Below are positions 63,029-64,000 of a stretch of 64,000 nt of DNA, piece after piece. A program made the translations under genes and the position numbers. A model generated the notes under the pieces. It saw only the letters and a list, made by a program, of their open reading frames with translations. It did no database searches and was not told the DNA's origin. Where the stretch lies: contig JAOSKI010000041.1 in NCBI GenBank assembly GCA_027493675.1, positions 66,246 through 130,245 on the forward strand, given 5' to 3'. Source of the DNA: Microthrixaceae bacterium. GTDB taxonomy: Bacteria; Actinomycetota; Acidimicrobiia; Acidimicrobiales; Microtrichaceae. Position 1 is the stretch's first letter. The number at the start of each line of letters is the position of its first letter.

Positions 63029-64000
63029 CGAGGTCCGGCTCGTCCGCGCTCTGCGCCTGCGGAACCAGGGCCTGGTCCCGGGTGCCGGCCGGTGGGCCGC
63101 GGTGCCAGAGGTCGCACGGGGTATGGTCGCATTGCAGGCCCAGGACCCCAGAGCGGTGCTGCACGCGCTGTCGCTGCGTTGTGCCGGTCATCCGACCGAG
63201 GCATCCGTGGCCGCGGAGTTCGACGCCGCCCGGGTGGTGCGCAACCGGCCTTCGAGGGGCACCCTCCAGGTCACGGCATCCGAGGAGATGCACTGGTTGA
63301 GCGCGCTCATGACGCCGCGGTCGAACGCCGCTGCGGTGAAGCGCCGCTCCACGATCGGTGTCACGGACGCGATGGTGGAGGCAGTGGGCGAGGTGATGCG
63401 TTCGGAGTTGGAAGGCGGTCGGGTACGGACCAGGCCCGAGCTCGTGGCGGCGTGCGCAGAAGCCGGCATCGCACTCGACGGGGCCCGGGCCGGAACGTCC
63501 TGCGGCACCACACCGAGGTCATGACGATCGTGTTCGCCGGGATCAGCGGTGGTGTCGACTCGTTCGCCCTTGCCGAGGAGTGGATACCGCGACGGCGTGA
63601 GCCCACCGGTCCCGATGCATTGGCAGAGCTGGCAACCAGGTACTTCACGACGCGTGGTCCGGCGACGCTCCAGTGCCTGGCGTGGTGGGCGAACCTACCG
63701 ATGGACGCGGTCCGCCAGGCGATCGCCGCCGCGGGCCCCGGCGCTCGAGGGAGATCGATGTGGCCGGAGGGAGGTCCGTGGTCGCCACCGGGTCGGTCAG
63801 CCTCGACTCGGCCGAGGTCGACGGGATCCTCGCCGAGCCCCTCCTGCTCCCGTCGTTCGACGAGTACCTCCTCTCCTATCGCGATCGCTCAGCGGTCATC
63901 TCTCCCGAGGGCCTGACGGCGGTGATCCCCGGACGAAACGGCATGTTCAAGCCCGTGGTCGTGGTCGGCGGTGAGGTCGTGGGCATCTGGTCCCGCCACC
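63012..64000 (+). CDS. Winged-helix DNA-binding-domain protein (AlkX/YcaQ-like), frameshifted, runs off right edge
   Basis: More than 325 residues. The N-terminus VRLVRALRLRNQGLVPGAGR then GMVALQAQDPRAVLHALSLR is the standard start of this winged-helix superfamily. RYFTTRGPATLQCLAWWANL, LLPSFDEYLLSYRDRSAVIS and GMFKPVVVVGGEVVGIW follow in order. Relatives include DNA-glycosylase-like YcaQ; most members are uncharacterised. Frame changes lie near 63490 and 63745. The C-terminus lies outside the window. The start at 63012 falls inside the end of the acyltransferase gene. Confidence 0.8.

Noticed and set aside
1..64000. tRNA, rRNA, CRISPR array, prophage or insertion sequence
   Set aside because: Reading both strands I found no tRNA cloverleaf, regular spacer-repeat array, integrase or transposase that I could support.

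Overview
The window is high-GC DNA with gene content typical of a free-living actinobacterium, most likely of the Acidimicrobiia/Ilumatobacter type. The pointers are a DUF222/HNH (13E12) protein, an F420-dependent LLM oxidoreductase, a FadE34-like two-domain acyl-CoA dehydrogenase, a mycobacterial-type hydrolase/acyl-CoA ligase fusion and a WS/DGAT acyltransferase. This taxonomic guess is inference. I saw no rRNA, tRNA, CRISPR array or intact insertion sequence. Almost every long gene is interrupted by one-base (occasionally two-base) indels, usually in G or C runs. Several come in compensating pairs inside otherwise perfect enzymes, so they look like sequencing or assembly errors rather than pseudogenes. 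CDS entries therefore give the span of the reconstructed gene and name where the frame changes.

Layout. 1-1.6 kb: DUF222/HNH protein. 1.9-13.1 kb: a polyamine uptake and catabolism locus, with PotABCD transporter, two class-III aminotransferases, an aminobutyraldehyde-type dehydrogenase, an FAD amine oxidase and an Lrp/AsnC regulator. 13.2-17.1 kb: GH38 alpha-mannosidase and a TauE/SafE exporter with DUF1634 partner. 17.1-21.4 kb: a lipoprotein with seven Cys-paired MBG-like repeats and a LuxR regulator. 21.6-25.4 kb: a NorQ/CbbQ MoxR-ATPase, a helical middle protein and a NorD/CbbO VWA protein. These are divergent from 25.6-31.05 kb, a type II DMSO-reductase-family molybdoenzyme (alpha, heme-binding gamma, Fe-S beta, TorD/NarJ-like chaperone). 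31-39.2 kb: a kinase-like phosphotransferase, a ThDP enzyme divergent from a second, unaccompanied molybdopterin alpha subunit, then an SDR and an epoxide hydrolase-like protein. 39.4-43.4 kb: TetR regulator, CbiMNQO-type Co/Ni transporter and a Fur-family regulator. 43.4-53 kb: fused acyl-CoA dehydrogenase, then a minus-strand run of hydrolases (GH79 lipoprotein, nitrilase, LLM, two MBL-fold proteins, alpha/beta hydrolase, LpqC-like esterase). 53.2-64 kb: lipid and heme genes on the plus strand (hydrolase-ligase fusion, ABM-like protein, acyl-CoA ligase, protoporphyrinogen oxidase, radical SAM/SPASM, WS/DGAT, winged-helix protein).

The most interesting block is 21.6-39.2 kb. Two distinct type II molybdoenzyme alpha subunits share an identical cysteine spacing and lack export signals. 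Each is preceded by a short unrelated ORF. They sit beside a MoxR/VWA triad that may mature them, and beside an SDR and an epoxide hydrolase that could process hydroxylated products. The substrate is unknown.
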